Source: Candidatus Omnitrophota bacterium (GTDB lineage: Bacteria > Omnitrophota > Gorgyraeia > Duberdicusellales > 4484-171). Taken from it: a stretch of DNA of 8,472 nucleotides. The notes under the pieces were generated by a model. It saw only the letters and a list, made by a program, of their open reading frames with translations. It was not told the origin of the DNA and ran no database searches. Both the position numbers and the translations under genes were made by a program. Positions 7,418 to 8,472 of this stretch are shown here, piece by piece; the first letter of the stretch is position 1, and the number at the start of each line of letters is the position of its first letter. Location of the stretch: positions 1-8,472 of the forward strand of contig JAQUOR010000070.1 in assembly GCA_028717025.1 (NCBI GenBank). The letters run 5' to 3'.

Positions 7418-7446
7418 ATCGTATGCTGATTACATAAAAATGACAA
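7418..7446 (-). promoter_or_regulatory. Sigma70-like promoter, probably giving a leaderless mRNA
   Basis: On the minus strand TTGTCA (7446-7441, 5 of 6 to TTGACA) is followed by a 17-base spacer and TACGAT (7423-7418, 4 of 6 to TATAAT including the key second A and last T). Only 8 bases separate the -10 from the ATG at 7409, so transcription would begin on or next to the start codon. This fits the absence of a Shine-Dalgarno before that gene. It would drive the second radical SAM gene and probably the genes after it. Not proven by sequence alone. Confidence 0.5.
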
Positions 7447-7454
7447 GAGCAACA

Positions 7455-7476
7455 CCTTGACACGCGCGCGTTAAGG
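7455..7476. repeat. Imperfect 22-base palindrome upstream of the promoter
   Basis: CCTT...AAGG arms around the alternating core ACACGCGCGCGTT; 18 of 22 positions match the reverse complement. It ends 8 bases upstream of the -35 box at 7446, where an activator operator could sit. The loop-free core and the lack of an adjacent T-run argue against a terminator. Function unproven. Confidence 0.3.
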
Positions 7477-7525
7477 GTTCATGAAAAGCTGCGCACCTTA
7501 ATTATTTTTTCATTGTACGTTATAA

Positions 7526-8455
7526 TCACGCATGAAGGCGCCGAAACAACCTCGATAGCGCCCTTGTGATCGCATACCTGCCCGTAATACGTTTTAACGC
7601 ATATCGCATGTATTTACTTTTCAACTTTTCGACGGCCGCTATGGTACAATCTCCCATTTTTAAATCACAATCAAGGCAGCCGAAATATGGTTTTTTGCGA
7701 TTTACCTGCTTGCGGAGATTTCTGAATTTTTTGGTATTCCAGAGGTCCATCAATTTTTCTTTGCCCGTAATGATGCGTGCCAGCTTTAAATCTCTGCAAC
7801 AGCAGGATATGGACCCCCGCCTATCGATAGCGATACAGGTCCATGGTAAATAGCAGTTTTTTAAACTTTTGCCGGGGGCAATTACTCCGCGGTCTTTTTT
7901 CTCAAAATCATATTTCTCCCTAAAATTTATGTTTATCGGCATTCCTGCTTGCGTAGCTTTTTCTTCAAACTTTTTTATATAAAAAAAGGTCGCCTGAGGA
8001 TCCTGCCAGAGGCATTCGTTGTCTTTTTCCTGAGTCCATGCCGTATACTCTCTGAATACAATTGAATCTACTCCTATGTCCTTAAGCGCAAACACCTGCG
8101 TGAGGTTCTCAAGATTACTGCGCATGGTGCAGATGGGCAAAACGATAAATGGTTTATCGCTCTTATTTTTCTTTCGATGCTCGACGATAAGCTTTATGTT
8201 TTCAACGATCTTTTCCCAGGGGAAATGCCTTATCCGAGAATACGCTTCTCCGATTCCTTCGATACTTACTTCCAGCACATCGACATTATCGGCAATAATG
8301 CCCGCTTTTTTACTATCGAGCAGGGTAAGATTAGTAACCAGCGCAATTTCTTCTATGGTGCGATTCCTTTTTCTGTCCAATATTTCAAAAAAATAATTGA
8401 AATTTTTGTAGAACAGGGGCTCCCCTATCTCCTGCCCTCCAATTCTTAAATATCG
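7526..8455 (-). CDS. Radical SAM / SPASM-like protein, 5' part missing or frameshifted
   Basis: The C-terminal 309 residues of a radical SAM protein. The open frame begins right after an in-frame TGA at 8458-8456 with YLRIGGQEIGEPLFYKNF, which matches the second core strand and the GG-E/GEP methionine-binding motif; the CxxxCxxC cluster motif that must precede it is not in the window. Core strands follow (ALVTNLT; DVLEVSIEG; FIVLPICT). Counting from the TTG at 8380, the C-terminal domain is SPASM-like: C176, C182, the triple C193-C195 in SISCCC, DLWNTKKFRNLR at 212-223, and C235, C238 and C245. The first ATG lies far inside the domain and the TTG at 8380 would drop the GEP motif, so no start gives an intact enzyme. 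Either the gene is a pseudogene broken at about 8450, or there is a sequence error. An intact form would be a cytoplasmic modifying enzyme with an auxiliary Fe-S cluster. Confidence 0.8.
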   Translation of the reverse strand, partial: RYLRIGGQEIGEPLFYKNFNYFFEILDRKRNRTIEEIALVTNLTLLDSKKAGIIADNVDVLEVSIEGIGEAYSRIRHFPWEKIVENIKLIVEHRKKNKSDKPFIVLPICTMRSNLENLTQVFALKDIGVDSIVFREYTAWTQEKDNECLWQDPQATFFYIKKFEEKATQAGMPININFREKYDFEKKDRGVIAPGKSLKNCYLPWTCIAIDRRGSISCCCRDLKLARIITGKEKLMDLWNTKKFRNLRKQVNRKKPYFGCLDCDLKMGDCTIAAVEKLKSKYMRYALKRITGRYAITRALSRLFRRLHA

Positions 8456-8472
8456 TCAATGAACGAGGATAT
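8446..8472 (-). pseudogene. Fragment of the same radical SAM gene in another frame
   Basis: Reading inward from the right edge, the minus strand gives ISSFIDDI and then TAA (8448-8446). An acidic helix of this kind normally precedes the strand leading to the GG-E motif of radical SAM proteins. The adjoining frame, overlapping by about 10 bases, continues with RYLRIGGQE. Together they look like one protein with roughly 5-6 residues and the frame lost at the junction. Only eight residues are visible, so the link is an inference. Confidence 0.4.

Noticed and set aside
7455..7500. Rho-independent terminator after the first radical SAM gene
   Set aside because: The palindrome is imperfect and the nearest T-run on the minus strand begins about 15 bases after it and overlaps the promoter spacer.
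8440..8460. Programmed ribosomal frameshift restoring the first radical SAM protein
   Set aside because: There is no slippery heptamer in phase at the ATT-TAA junction, and a simple -1 shift would still leave the helix-strand link about six residues short.

Overview
The window is a stretch of one strand-biased gene cluster, very probably a surface-polysaccharide or glycoconjugate locus from an uncultivated bacterium. Every supported gene lies on the minus strand, so the transcription order runs from the right edge to the left edge. The organism cannot be named from this sequence. Bacterial Shine-Dalgarno sites, a GT-C membrane glycosyltransferase, a PIG-L deacetylase and two SPASM/twitch-type radical SAM proteins fit the polysaccharide islands of candidate-phylum metagenome genomes (Omnitrophota-like is my guess, low confidence). 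There are no RNA genes, CRISPR arrays, insertion sequences or clear rho-independent terminators.

Layout in transcription order. (1) 8472-7526: a radical SAM protein with a C-terminal SPASM-like cysteine domain. Its reading frame is broken close to the right edge: an in-frame stop sits directly before the GG-E motif, and a short piece in another frame looks like the missing preceding helix. (2) 7525-7410: a 116-base gap with a good sigma70-like promoter whose start point would fall on or next to the next start codon (leaderless), plus an imperfect palindrome. (3) 7409-6336: a second radical SAM protein with an unusual order, an N-terminal SPASM/twitch-like cysteine domain before the CxxxCxxC core. 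(4) 6293-5091: a complete GT4 glycosyltransferase. (5) 4974-3439: a two-domain protein, PIG-L/LmbE deacetylase fused to a class I SAM methyltransferase. (6) 3438-3303: a 136-base gap with a 21-codon reading frame behind a strong Shine-Dalgarno; its stop lies in the loop of a perfect GC-rich hairpin just upstream of the next gene. (7) 3302-1866: a FAD-dependent oxidoreductase of the UDP-galactopyranose mutase/protoporphyrinogen oxidase-like group. (8) 1800-241: a GT39-like polytopic glycosyltransferase. (9) 234-1: the N-terminus of another GT4 enzyme, running off the left edge.

How they may work together (inference): cytoplasmic GT4 enzymes would build a lipid-linked glycan, the PIG-L half would remove an N-acetyl group from an amino sugar, the methyltransferase half could methylate the glycan, the FAD enzyme could interconvert or oxidise a nucleotide sugar, and the GT39-like enzyme would move a sugar from a polyprenyl carrier onto an acceptor outside the membrane. 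The two radical SAM enzymes are the least predictable part and could carry out an unrecognised radical modification of the glycan or of a protein or lipid acceptor. No gene of more than about 60 codons other than those listed is supported, and no gene-free stretch exceeds 300 bases.
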